64,000 nt of DNA. Origin: an uncultured Butyrivibrio sp. GTDB lineage: Bacteria > Bacillota > Clostridia > Lachnospirales > Lachnospiraceae. Below the pieces are notes generated by a model. That model saw only the letters and a program-made list of their open reading frames with translations, was not told the origin of the DNA and did not search any database. The DNA is taken from contig CAMENP010000014.1 in assembly GCA_945928575.1 (NCBI GenBank), forward strand, positions 1-64,000, in the 5' to 3' direction. Every line of letters begins with the position of its first letter. The first letter of the stretch is position 1. The position numbers were made by a program, and so were the translations under genes. Positions 44,362 through 52,544 of the stretch are shown here, piece after piece.

Positions 44362-46026
44362 TTATTTTAATTTGAAAGAACTCTTAAGGGATACTATTCT
44401 GTTAAATACAAGATTATCCTCAGTGGAATCCTTGCAGTCAACGCAGAAATATCCGTTTCTTACGAACTGGAAACTGTCATAAGCCTTGGCACTCTTAAGT
44501 GAAGGTTCAAGATAACACTTATCAATTACCTTAAGTGAATCCGGATTAAGATTAAGGCTTCCGTCTTCATTATAAACGCCCTTCTCCTCATCGACGATAT
44601 TCTCATAAAGTCTTACCTGTGCGGTTATTGCATCAGCCGCGCTTACCCAATGGATCGTTCCTTTTACTTTACGTCCGGTAAATCCCGAACCGCTCTTGGT
44701 CTCAGGATCATATGTGCAATGTACTTCCGTAACATTACCGTCGGCATCCTTAACACAGCCTGTACATGTAACAAAATAAGCGTTCATAAGGCGCACTTCA
44801 TTGCCAGGGAAAAGTCTGTAATATTTCTTCGGCGGCTCTTCCATAAAGTCATCTCTCTCAACATAGAGTTCCCTCGAGAACGGCACCTTTCTGGTTCCGA
44901 GTTCCGGATTCTCAAGATTATTATCCACATCAAGCATCTCTGTCTGACCTTCCGGATAATTATCAATGATAAGCTTTATAGGATCAAGAACTGCCATTAC
45001 ACGCGGTTTCTTAAGCTTAAGATCTTCCCTTATGCAATATTCAAGCATGGCATAATCAACAGAACTGTTAGCCTTGGCAACTCCGACAAGATCAACAAAC
45101 ATTCTTATAGACTCCGGTGTAAAACCGCGGCGTCTTAATGCCGCAAGTGATACAAGTCTCGGATCATCCCATCCGTCCACAATTCCTTCTTCAACAAGTT
45201 TCTTGATATATCTCTTACCGGTAACAACATTGGTAAGGTAAAGCTTGGCAAATTCTATCTGCTTAGGCGGATTCTCGTATTCAAGTTCACGCACAACCCA
45301 GTCATAAAGCGGTCTGTGATCCTCAAATTCCAGTGTACAGATTGAATGTGTAATTCCTTCTGTGGCATCTTCTATCGGATGTGCAAAATCATACATAGGA
45401 TATATGCACCACGCATCACCCTGTCTGTGATGTGTCTGATGAGCCACACGGTATATTACAGGGTCTCTCATGTTAATATTAGGTGAAGCCATGTCAATCT
45501 TGGCACGGAGAACTTTCTCGCCGTCCGCATAAAGTCCGTTCTTCATATTCTCGAAAAGTTCAAGGTTCTCCTCTATGCTTCTGTCACGGTATGGACTGTT
45601 CTTACCCGGTTCAGTAAGTGTTCCTCTGTATTCTCTTATCTCTTCTGCGCTGAGGTCACACACATATGCCTTACCCTTCTTGATAAGTTTGATTGCTGCC
45701 TCATACATAATCGGGAAATAATCCGATGCAAAGAAAAGCCTGTCTTCAAAATCCGCTCCGAGCCAGTTAACGTCTGCCTTTATCGATTCGACGAATTCAT
45801 CCTTCTCTTTGGTAGGGTTCGTATCATCAAATCTTAAATTAAACTGTCCGCCGTATTCCTTGGCAAGGCCGTAATTTAAAAGAATCGACTTGGCATGTCC
45901 TATATGAAGATAGCCGTTAGGTTCCGGCGGAAATCTTGTCTTGACGGTCTTACAATGTCCTTCAGCCAGGTCCTTATCTATAATCTGTTCAATAAAATTC
46001 TTGGATATTACTGCTTCGTTATCCAT
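44362..46026 (-). CDS. glnS: Glutaminyl-tRNA synthetase
   Basis: A 554-residue class I synthetase that charges tRNA-Gln. HIGH is in [12 protein letters not shown] (about 36-47) and RFPPEPNGY precedes it. The distinctive GlnRS blocks [18 protein letters not shown] and GWDDPRL are present, separating it from GluRS. The KMSKS-equivalent loop reads [12 protein letters not shown] where most GlnRS have VMSKRKL, a deviation worth checking. Many Firmicutes make Gln-tRNA with GatCAB instead, so a true GlnRS is of interest. TGGAGGAAG precedes the ATG; the promoter lies at 46065-46093. Confidence 0.95.
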   Translation of the reverse strand: MDNEAVISKNFIEQIIDKDLAEGHCKTVKTRFPPEPNGYLHIGHAKSILLNYGLAKEYGGQFNLRFDDTNPTKEKDEFVESIKADVNWLGADFEDRLFFASDYFPIMYEAAIKLIKKGKAYVCDLSAEEIREYRGTLTEPGKNSPYRDRSIEENLELFENMKNGLYADGEKVLRAKIDMASPNINMRDPVIYRVAHQTHHRQGDAWCIYPMYDFAHPIEDATEGITHSICTLEFEDHRPLYDWVVRELEYENPPKQIEFAKLYLTNVVTGKRYIKKLVEEGIVDGWDDPRLVSLAALRRRGFTPESIRMFVDLVGVAKANSSVDYAMLEYCIREDLKLKKPRVMAVLDPIKLIIDNYPEGQTEMLDVDNNLENPELGTRKVPFSRELYVERDDFMEEPPKKYYRLFPGNEVRLMNAYFVTCTGCVKDADGNVTEVHCTYDPETKSGSGFTGRKVKGTIHWVSAADAITAQVRLYENIVDEEKGVYNEDGSLNLNPDSLKVIDKCYLEPSLKSAKAYDSFQFVRNGYFCVDCKDSTEDNLVFNRIVSLKSSFKLK

Positions 46027-46064
46027 TTTTCTTCCTCCATGAAGTTCTAGTTATACTTATCATA

Positions 46065-46093
46065 ATAATAACAGAACCACATAAATTTTACAA
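46065..46093 (-). promoter_or_regulatory. Promoter of glnS
   Basis: Minus-strand TTGTAA (46088-46093) and TATTAT (46065-46070), 17 bp apart. The 520 bases between glnS and tyrS hold this promoter, a palindrome at 46115 and the tyrS T-box leader; no other gene was seen. Confidence 0.5.
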
Positions 46094-46114
46094 TCCCGCT
46101 TTTAATATTTTCAG

Positions 46115-46126
46115 CATAGCGCTATG
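46115..46126. promoter_or_regulatory. Perfect 12-bp palindrome upstream of glnS
   Basis: CATAGCGCTATG is a perfect dyad about 22 bp upstream of the glnS -35 and about 76 bp from the tyrS -35. It has the form of a protein operator; no regulator is implicated. Confidence 0.35.
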
Positions 46127-46201
46127 ACACTATAATACCACTTTGCAAAAAAGTAAATATTTTTAACAGAATTTACACAATTACATAAATTTAAAAAGAG
46201 G

Positions 46202-46230
46202 TTGACATCACCGTTTCATTTACTTATAAT
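46202..46230 (+). promoter_or_regulatory. Consensus promoter of tyrS
   Basis: Perfect TTGACA (46202-46207) and TATAAT (46225-46230) with 17-bp spacing; start near 46237, giving a leader of about 310 bases before tyrS. Confidence 0.85.
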
Positions 46231-46236
46231 TCAACT

Positions 46237-46522
46237 ATACGAAGATAAAAGCCGTGACGGGAACAAGTAATATTGTATCAGAACCTACAGAAAGCAGCCG
46301 GTTGATGAGAGGCGCAGGGAATGTATAATATGAATACCTCCCCGAGCTCCGCACCGAAAGTTATCCGGTAGGCTGCGGCGTATGCACACGTTACAGTGCC
46401 GGGGTATCGTTGAATAACCGTACCCGATGAGGCAGCGGATGCGAATCCGTTGTAAATAAAGGTGGTAACACGGCATGGTCGTCCTTTTGATTTCACAATA
46501 AGTGGGATTGAAAGGATTTTTT
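46237..46522 (+). promoter_or_regulatory. Tyrosine-specific T-box riboswitch
   Basis: A leader that senses uncharged tRNA-Tyr. The specifier codon reads TAC (46335-46337, in GAATACCTCC) after the Stem I segment with GAAAGCAGCCGG. The T-box AAAGG-TGGTAAC (46458-46469) offers UGGU to pair with an ACCA end, matching the A73 of tRNA-Tyr. An antiterminator can form from AAAGG with CCTTT and ACG with CGT (46470-46487). The competing terminator is a 15-bp stem (46482-46496 with 46502-46516) and six T. The bulge is TGGTAAC rather than the usual TGGNACC. Confidence 0.93.
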
Positions 46523-46546
46523 ATTATATCCAAAGGAGATTTGACA

Positions 46547-47767
46547 ATGGGAATTTATGAAGAACTTCAGGCGAGAGGCCTGATCGCACAGGTAACCGAC
46601 GAACCGTTGATCCGTGACCTCGTCAATAACGGAAAGGCTGTTTTCTACATCGGATTCGATCCTACCGCAGACAGCCTTCATGTAGGACATTTCATGGCAC
46701 TCTGTCTTATGAAGAGACTGCAGGAAGCCGGCAATAAGCCAATCGCCCTTATCGGCGGCGGAACAGCCATGATAGGTGACCCGTCAGGACGTAACGATAT
46801 GCGTTCCATGATGACTAAGGAAACCATTGACCACAATGTTGAATGTTTCAAGAAACAGATGAGCCGTTTTATTGATTTTTCAGACGGAAAAGCCCTTCTT
46901 GTAAACAACGCCGACTGGCTTATGGACCTTAACTATATCGATGTCCTCCGTGAAATCGGACCTCATTTTTCGGTCAACAGAATGCTTACGGCCGAATGTT
47001 ACAAACAGCGTATGGAAAAAGGCTTAAGCTTCCTCGAATTTAACTATATGATTATGCAGAGTTTTGATTTCTACACATTGTTCCAGAAATACGGCTGTAA
47101 CCTCCAGTTCGGCGGTGATGACCAGTGGAGCAATATGCTCGGAGGAACCGAACTCATCCGCCGTAAACTCGGCAAAGATGCTTCTGCAATGACAATCACT
47201 CTTCTTCTCAATTCAGAGGGCAAGAAAATGGGTAAGACACAGAAGGGTGCCGTATGGCTTGACCCTGAGAAAACTTCACCTTATGAATTCTTCCAGTACT
47301 GGAGAAATGTGGACGACGCCGATGTTCTTAAGTGCATCAAGATGCTTACATTCCTTCCGCTTGATGAAATTGCCAAAATGGAGACATGGGAAGGCGCGCA
47401 GCTCAACGAAGCCAAGGAAATCCTTGCATACGAGCTTACTGCCCTGGTTCATGGCAAAGAAGAGGCCGAAAAAGCACGCGAAAGCGCACGTATGGCTTTC
47501 GGTTCCGGAGATATGAGCAATCTTCCTACGGCAACAGTCAGTGAAGATGACTTCCGCGACGGTGCGGTTGATCTTATAACTCTATTGGTAAACGGCGGTC
47601 TTTGTCCTACACGTTCCGATGCCAGACGTAACATCGAGCAGGGCGGCGTAACCGTTAACGGTGAGAAAGAAACCGATTTCAGAAAGACTTACACCAAAGA
47701 TGATTTCGGCGATGGAATCGTTCTTAAGAGAGGTAAGAAAAACTTCAAGAAAATGATACTCGGATAA
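46547..47767 (+). CDS. tyrS: Tyrosyl-tRNA synthetase
   Basis: A 406-residue class I synthetase that charges tRNA-Tyr. The HIGH-like motif is HVGH (45-48) in DSLHVGHFM, the KMSKS-like motif is KMGKT in GKKMGKTQKG, and a C-terminal S4 RNA-binding domain begins near CPTRSDARRNIEQGG. It lies behind a tyrosine T-box, which fits its function. The ATG at 46547 has AAAGGAG 8 bases upstream; an upstream GTG-type start at 46502 would lie inside the terminator and was rejected. It ends in its own terminator. Confidence 0.97.
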   Translation: MGIYEELQARGLIAQVTDEPLIRDLVNNGKAVFYIGFDPTADSLHVGHFMALCLMKRLQEAGNKPIALIGGGTAMIGDPSGRNDMRSMMTKETIDHNVECFKKQMSRFIDFSDGKALLVNNADWLMDLNYIDVLREIGPHFSVNRMLTAECYKQRMEKGLSFLEFNYMIMQSFDFYTLFQKYGCNLQFGGDDQWSNMLGGTELIRRKLGKDASAMTITLLLNSEGKKMGKTQKGAVWLDPEKTSPYEFFQYWRNVDDADVLKCIKMLTFLPLDEIAKMETWEGAQLNEAKEILAYELTALVHGKEEAEKARESARMAFGSGDMSNLPTATVSEDDFRDGAVDLITLLVNGGLCPTRSDARRNIEQGGVTVNGEKETDFRKTYTKDDFGDGIVLKRGKKNFKKMILG

Positions 47768-47781
47768 CATTTATATATCCA

Positions 47782-47815
47782 AAAGGAGCCGTGGTTTAAA
47801 CGCCACGGCTCCTTT
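47782..47815. terminator. Bidirectional terminator after tyrS
   Basis: A perfect 13-bp stem (47782-47794 with 47803-47815, loop of 8) with flanking A and T tracts. It also serves the convergent minus-strand gene ending at 47828. Confidence 0.88.
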
Positions 47816-47827
47816 AATAAATATATA

Positions 47828-48523
47828 TTAGTGTTTGAAGAAACTTCCCATCGAAAAGCCTGTCGGCATCGGTATTGTAAACATATAAACAGTTGCAAAT
47901 GCAAATGCTGCTATCGCAACTATCAGTATGAACATACGGTTCGGTATATTCTTGAACATTCCTACTATACCAAGCATAAACAATACAACCGAATATATAA
48001 CCGTTACAAGCCCGAACGCATCTCCGTTGGCATTATCTTTCTTACCCTGTTCCAAAAGTTCATCTGCCTCTGCTATTTTGTCCTGTGCTTCGGCAAAATA
48101 GCTGTCAATAAATCCTTCTTTATCAAAAGGCGAAACATCTTCTTTCTGTTCGTCTGCCCATATAATCGCATCATAAAGTGCATCCGAGCAGTTGTCATTC
48201 AAAAGCTTGTCAAGCTTCCATCCAAGGCGCTCCGTTTCATCAGTATCGCCCTTTTCCTGTGCAAATGTGTAATCAATACGTACACTTGTGATATCGTTCC
48301 AAAGTATCATATCCTGCATAAGGTTCTGGGATGCCTCGTTATACATCGAATTACCCTCTGCCGATAAATTGTTACTTGTCGTGTAATTGGTAGACTGATT
48401 GCCTCCGTGAAGTGAGCCTATCCATGATGCCCATGCTGTTGCAAGTGCTGTTATGCCGAGAAATACCGCTGTGAGTATCTCAATTATCTGTTCCTTGGAT
48501 TTCTTTGTCTTAGTCTTGCTCAT
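47828..48523 (-). CDS. Uncharacterised membrane protein (DUF4337-like topology)
   Basis: A 231-residue protein with an N-terminal transmembrane helix (about 13-34), a long helical, Asn/Glu/Asp-rich soluble region (about 35-160, with an AEADELLEQGKK coil), and two more hydrophobic segments at 170-190 and 197-217. The order one helix, long coil, two helices resembles DUF4337 proteins, but similarity is by layout only. It ends a three-gene minus-strand cassette. No function can be assigned. Confidence 0.7.
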   Translation of the reverse strand: MSKTKTKKSKEQIIEILTAVFLGITALATAWASWIGSLHGGNQSTNYTTSNNLSAEGNSMYNEASQNLMQDMILWNDITSVRIDYTFAQEKGDTDETERLGWKLDKLLNDNCSDALYDAIIWADEQKEDVSPFDKEGFIDSYFAEAQDKIAEADELLEQGKKDNANGDAFGLVTVIYSVVLFMLGIVGMFKNIPNRMFILIVAIAAFAFATVYMFTIPMPTGFSMGSFFKH

Positions 48524-48531
48524 TTGTCCTC

Positions 48532-48915
48532 CTATAAGTCCATTGTTTCAAGTTCTTTTGCTGTATCAACTACAAGCTGCTCACATTTCTTAACATTGTC
48601 GCCGGCCATTCCTCCTATTCCGTAGAAACCGTTCGTAACACTGTTAAGTGCCATATTCTTTGCAAGATTACCAACACCCGCTCTGTCCTGTTTCTGGATC
48701 GAGAACTTATTGGTACTCTTTCCGAAGCCGGCAGCCATAACCCATACCTGATTCTGGTCGTCAAGCGCCGGAAAAGTTATTATGTATGCAAATCCATGCT
48801 TGGTAAGTTCCGGCACACCTGCCGTAAACTGCTTGTCTTTGATTGCTTCGTAAAGTTCCTGTATTGTATATTTGTTTTTCAGTTTTACATTCCTGACTTT
48901 AATTCCTAATGCCAT
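48532..48915 (-). CDS. Uncharacterised small cytoplasmic protein
   Basis: A 127-residue protein without signal or membrane segments. The N-terminal half (ALGIKVRNVKLKNKYTIQELYEAIKDK) looks beta-alpha, followed by VPELTKHGFAYIITF and a Gly-rich segment TNGFYGIGGMAGDN. No family was recognised. The ATG at 48915 has AGAGGATG upstream and is preferred to an in-frame start at 48990. It lies 8 bases before the membrane protein at 48523 and is preceded by a hairpin, so its expression may be set below that of the TM2 gene. Confidence 0.6.
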   Translation of the reverse strand: MALGIKVRNVKLKNKYTIQELYEAIKDKQFTAGVPELTKHGFAYIITFPALDDQNQVWVMAAGFGKSTNKFSIQKQDRAGVGNLAKNMALNSVTNGFYGIGGMAGDNVKKCEQLVVDTAKELETMDL

Positions 48916-48958
48916 ACTAACATCCTCTCTGCTACTACGCCAACTGATAAAAATATAA

Positions 48959-48981
48959 GGGACTGCTCCCAAAGCAGCCCC
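48959..48981 (-). terminator. Attenuator-like hairpin between the TM2 gene and the next
   Basis: A 9-bp stem (48959-48967 with 48973-48981, 5-base loop) is followed on the minus strand by TTATATTTTTATC. It would partly stop transcription within the cassette. Confidence 0.6.
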
Positions 48982-48993
48982 ACCCTGCACTGA

Positions 48994-49194
48994 TTAGTTA
49001 GTTCCCCAAGGGTTACCATTCTTATCAGTAAATTTACCCGTACATACCTTAACAATGTCAACTATCCAGCCTATGCCGAATACGCCGCCTGTAAGTAACC
49101 ATAAGATTCCGGTTCCGATTTTTCCTGAGAGGAATCTGTGAATTCCGAGCTCTCCGAGGAAAATAGTAAGAACTATTGCTGCACCTTTGCTCAT
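48994..49194 (-). CDS. TM2 domain protein
   Basis: A 66-residue membrane protein with two transmembrane segments joined by a short turn (LTIFLGELGIHRFLSGKIGTG, then GILWLLTGGVFGIGWIVDIVKV). The GxxGxHRF and GxxxGxGxxxD residues define the TM2 domain. Its role is unknown in bacteria; it is often found beside other small uncharacterised membrane genes, as here. The ATG at 49194 has AAAGGAGC 7 bases upstream and its own promoter follows at 49238-49266. Confidence 0.85.
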   Translation of the reverse strand: MSKGAAIVLTIFLGELGIHRFLSGKIGTGILWLLTGGVFGIGWIVDIVKVCTGKFTDKNGNPWGTN

Positions 49195-49237
49195 ATGTAA
49201 TGCTCCTTTCATAATGTGCTTATTACCAACGTAGTTT

Positions 49238-49266
49238 ATAATACTATCCGTGAGTTTCTTTTGCAA
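49238..49266 (-). promoter_or_regulatory. Promoter of the TM2 cassette
   Basis: Minus-strand TTGCAA (49261-49266) and TATTAT (49238-49243), 17 bp apart. It is back to back with the promoter of the LytTR operon. Confidence 0.6.
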
Positions 49267-49281
49267 TACGATTGGGACGAA

Positions 49282-49310
49282 TTGCATTTTTCGGGGATAA
49301 ATGATATAAT
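49282..49310 (+). promoter_or_regulatory. Promoter of the LytTR two-component operon
   Basis: TTGCAT (49282-49287) and a perfect TATAAT (49305-49310) with 17-bp spacing, start near 49317, a short leader before the AGGAG at 49331. Confidence 0.7.
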
Positions 49311-49344
49311 ATTTGGGATATATGTGATTTAGGAGATTAAATAT

Positions 49345-50082
49345 TTGAAAATAGCTATAGTAGATGATATGCCCGATGAAGCTGCACACCTTGCCGGATG
49401 CATTGACAAATGGTGCACCAATAACTCGGTTCCATATGACTGTGATACATATCCGGACGGAAGTATATTTATCAACAGCAGTTTAAGCGGTGAATACGAT
49501 TTGATTTTTCTCGATATATATATGACGGTTCTTAACGGTATTGAAACCGCGCGTGTTATACGAAACAGCAATAACAACTGTCATATTGTTTTTCTTACTT
49601 CAAGCAATGAACATATGCATGAGGCTTTTTCGGTGCATGCTTATGATTACATACTTAAGCCGGCTGCCTACCCGAATGTATCAAAGGTTCTCACCGATTT
49701 ATACAAATCCCGTAATGATTTCTGCAAGTATCTTGACATATACGCCGACAAACATAACTATCACATAGCATACGGTGATGTGATTTCGGTCGAGGCTGAT
49801 TCGAATTATTGCATCATAACTGCCGATACCCAGTACCGTACAAGGGTTTCTTTCGGTCATATCGAGAAGGAACTATCCGCAGACGGACGTTTTCTTACAA
49901 TAAACCGCGGGCTTATCATTAATATGGACTATGTCCGCAATATGGACAACGGAATATGTACCTTTAAAAACGGTTGTATCTTCCCTCTCAATTCAAGAAA
50001 GTCACACGAACTCAAACAGGCTTTCATAGATTATAATTTTATGATGCGCCATGCACGCAATGATAAAGGAGGTATCCTATGA
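49345..50082 (+). CDS. LytTR-type response regulator (AgrA-like)
   Basis: A 245-residue regulator. The receiver domain has DDMPDE near residues 7-12, phospho-acceptor Asp57 in FLDIYM and Lys105 in LKPAAY. The C-terminal LytTR DNA-binding domain (about 135-240) contains ISVEADSNYCIITADTQYRTR and the FLTINRGLIINMDYVRNM segment. The start is TTG at 49345 with AGGAG 9 bases upstream, and no in-frame ATG lies nearby. It overlaps the kinase gene by 4 bases. Such pairs typically respond to peptide pheromones; no precursor gene was found beside it. Confidence 0.88.
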   Translation: MKIAIVDDMPDEAAHLAGCIDKWCTNNSVPYDCDTYPDGSIFINSSLSGEYDLIFLDIYMTVLNGIETARVIRNSNNNCHIVFLTSSNEHMHEAFSVHAYDYILKPAAYPNVSKVLTDLYKSRNDFCKYLDIYADKHNYHIAYGDVISVEADSNYCIITADTQYRTRVSFGHIEKELSADGRFLTINRGLIINMDYVRNMDNGICTFKNGCIFPLNSRKSHELKQAFIDYNFMMRHARNDKGGIL

Positions 50083-51431
50083 ATATATCCCTCTTTTTCT
50101 CGGACATATGGGCCACCGCAATCGTAATTCCCGGCATCCTTATGTGCATCATCCCGCTTCGCAGCAAATTCAGAATACCGCCATCGCACATTCTGCCATG
50201 GTTTATTCCGCTTGTGTTAGTACTCTGCGTATTATCGGCTTATATTGAGTGCCGGACCGGTTCTTTAGGCAACAGCCTGACTTTCTTTATATTACTGGCC
50301 TTTTTGTGCGGTTCTTCATTTGCCGTGCTTAACCTTCCGCCGCTCAAGACGTTATATATTATTTCACTGACATTAACGGTCATGTCATTTGGCGGTATTT
50401 CATGCTATGTAGTTGATGGATATTTCTACCCGGAAACAAGTCCGCTTAACGGCAACCTCGGAATTATGGTGCAGTGGATATTCAGCCTAATAATGATGGC
50501 TCTTGCTTCCACCGTTTTTGCCAAAAGAATCTTATGGATTCTTGATAATCTCCATCTCAAACGCATATGGAGTCTGGCATGGCTTACCCCTGCGGTGATT
50601 TCACTTGTCAATGTGATGATGGTTCCCAAAAATTACGCCAATATACATGTCGGCAGGATTTACAGTGTAATGATATTGATAATAAGTGTAAATTTTCTCG
50701 TATTTATCATTTCACAGTTTATGTTTTTTATAATTGCACGGTCAACGGTGGAGCATTACGAAGACTTGAATGCCATCCAGCTTCTTAACATACAGGCCAG
50801 CCAGTATGAGGCTTTGCGCGATTATATAGAATACACAAGACGTATAAGGCATGATTTTAAGCATACAATAAGAACTCTTTCCGCCTATGCAGCCGCTAAA
50901 GATTATGATGCCCTCTGCAATTATATCGCCCAATATGACCGGGAAATACAGTCTGAAAACAAGCAATATTTTTTCTGCGAGCACAGCAGCACCAATGCCG
51001 TACTGAGTTATTACGCATCAATAGCTGATAAATACAATATCCGTACTGACTGGAAAACCGATATTCCGGCTTCTATTGATATAGATGATACAGTTCTAAG
51101 TATCGTATTCGGAAACCTTGCAGAAAATGCAATAGAGGCCTGCCGCAAGATTCCCGAATCGGAACGTTATATAATACTAAATGCCGATACGCAGACTGAA
51201 GGATGTCTGTACATAACCATGTCAAACAGTTTTAACGGAATTGTAAATAAATCCGGAACAGAATTTATTTCCACCAAAAAAGCCGGACAGAATTCCTATC
51301 CGTCCGGCATTGGTCTTAAATCCATAGAAAAAGCTGTTGCAAGCCATAATGGCAGTTCACATTTCTATTATGATAACCAAACTTTTTATTGCGATGTAAT
51401 GCTGCAATATGACAATCCTACATCTGCATAA
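50079..51431 (+). CDS. GHKL sensor histidine kinase (AgrC-like)
   Basis: A 450-residue membrane kinase with about six transmembrane segments (10-30, 41-55, 67-83, 92-112, 129-147, 165-180 and a further one at 198-220), a coiled region, the phospho-accepting His258 in RRIRHDFKHTIR and a GHKL ATPase domain with FGNLAENAIEAC and SGIGLKSI. It is the probable partner of the response regulator. The last 14 bases overlap the end of aroB on the other strand. No terminator is visible, so both transcripts probably run past each other. Confidence 0.88.
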   Translation: MNISLFFSDIWATAIVIPGILMCIIPLRSKFRIPPSHILPWFIPLVLVLCVLSAYIECRTGSLGNSLTFFILLAFLCGSSFAVLNLPPLKTLYIISLTLTVMSFGGISCYVVDGYFYPETSPLNGNLGIMVQWIFSLIMMALASTVFAKRILWILDNLHLKRIWSLAWLTPAVISLVNVMMVPKNYANIHVGRIYSVMILIISVNFLVFIISQFMFFIIARSTVEHYEDLNAIQLLNIQASQYEALRDYIEYTRRIRHDFKHTIRTLSAYAAAKDYDALCNYIAQYDREIQSENKQYFFCEHSSTNAVLSYYASIADKYNIRTDWKTDIPASIDIDDTVLSIVFGNLAENAIEACRKIPESERYIILNADTQTEGCLYITMSNSFNGIVNKSGTEFISTKKAGQNSYPSGIGLKSIEKAVASHNGSSHFYYDNQTFYCDVMLQYDNPTSA

Positions 51432-52530
51432 TTATTTCGCGCGCACGATCTTCGCTTATCGGAGTGGCGTATACATTTTCCCCGAATTGTACGACAGCTC
51501 CGATTCCTTTCTGCAATACAAATCTCAGATGGCCGTCCCGCACTTTCTTATCGGTGTAAAGTTTCTTTACAAGTGCCTCCCTGTCTATGTAATCCGGAAT
51601 TGCAACCGGCAGATGCGCTTTCTTAAGAAGTTCTATTACCCTGTCCACTTCCTGAGACGTCATATATCCGAGTCCGGATGAAAGTTTCGCCTGTGCAACA
51701 AGTCCTATTGCCACCGCTTCACCATGCAGGAGTCTGTAATCGCTTACAGTCTCTATTGCACGTCCTACGGTATGTCCAAGATTAAGAACCTCCCTGAGAC
51801 CGCTCTCACGCTCATCTTTCATGACAACATGATATTTAATATTACAATTACATTCCGCAATATGTTCGCATACATCTGCTTTTCCGGCAAGTATATCATC
51901 CATATTCTGTTCAAGATACTCAAAGAAATCCTTATCCGCAAGGCATGCATGCTTGATCGTCTCAGCCATTCCGCTGTATATTTCACGTTCCGGCAAAGTA
52001 TTCCATGCAGCAATATCTATGTAGACTTTACGGGGCTGGTTAAAAATACCTATAAGATTCGTTGCAAGTGGTGTATCAACCGCTGTCTTTCCGCCTATTG
52101 ATGCATCGGCTGCCGCAAGGAGCGTTGTGGCGTAATTAATAAACGGAATGCCTCTGCCGTATGTTCCGGCGGTAAATCCCGCCACATCCGTGACAACTCC
52201 GCCTCCCACTGCGATTATGCAACAGTCACGTCTGTATCCTTTAGCCAGCATCGTATCTTCTATAAATTCTTTGGTCGCACGGGTCTTGCTCTTTTCTCCG
52301 GCAGGAAATACGATGATATCCGACTTATATCCGGCTTCAAGTATCTTATTATATATAGGTCTTGCATAGAGCGGTTCAACCGTTGAATCGGTAACCACTA
52401 CAAATTTGTTGATCGTTCCGGCAAGTCCGGCCGATAAATCGGCCACCAGCTTGTCCATAAGTCCGAACCCTATTTCAATATCATATGAATCATCTACTTT
52501 CTTAACCAGTTCAACATTAAATACGCTCAT
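51418..52530 (-). CDS. aroB: 3-dehydroquinate synthase
   Basis: A 370-residue enzyme that converts DAHP to 3-dehydroquinate in the shikimate pathway. NAD-binding GGGVVTDVAGF (about 105-115), the metal and substrate block DASIGGKTAVD, and KHACLADKDF are present, as is the His of NLGHTVGRAIE. It follows the ABC exporter genes 14 bases downstream and is last in the minus-strand transcript. No other aro gene is present. AAGGAAGGTAG precedes the ATG. The convergent overlap with the kinase gene does not affect any catalytic segment. Confidence 0.96.
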   Translation of the reverse strand: MSVFNVELVKKVDDSYDIEIGFGLMDKLVADLSAGLAGTINKFVVVTDSTVEPLYARPIYNKILEAGYKSDIIVFPAGEKSKTRATKEFIEDTMLAKGYRRDCCIIAVGGGVVTDVAGFTAGTYGRGIPFINYATTLLAAADASIGGKTAVDTPLATNLIGIFNQPRKVYIDIAAWNTLPEREIYSGMAETIKHACLADKDFFEYLEQNMDDILAGKADVCEHIAECNCNIKYHVVMKDERESGLREVLNLGHTVGRAIETVSDYRLLHGEAVAIGLVAQAKLSSGLGYMTSQEVDRVIELLKKAHLPVAIPDYIDREALVKKLYTDKKVRDGHLRFVLQKGIGAVVQFGENVYATPISEDRAREIIMQM

Positions 52531-52544
52531 AATCTACCTTCCTT

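Noticed and set aside
49195..49344. A pheromone precursor gene (AgrD-like) next to the AgrA/AgrC-like system
   Set aside because: The 150 bases upstream hold two back-to-back promoters and no small frame with a ribosome site; nothing suitable follows the kinase either.
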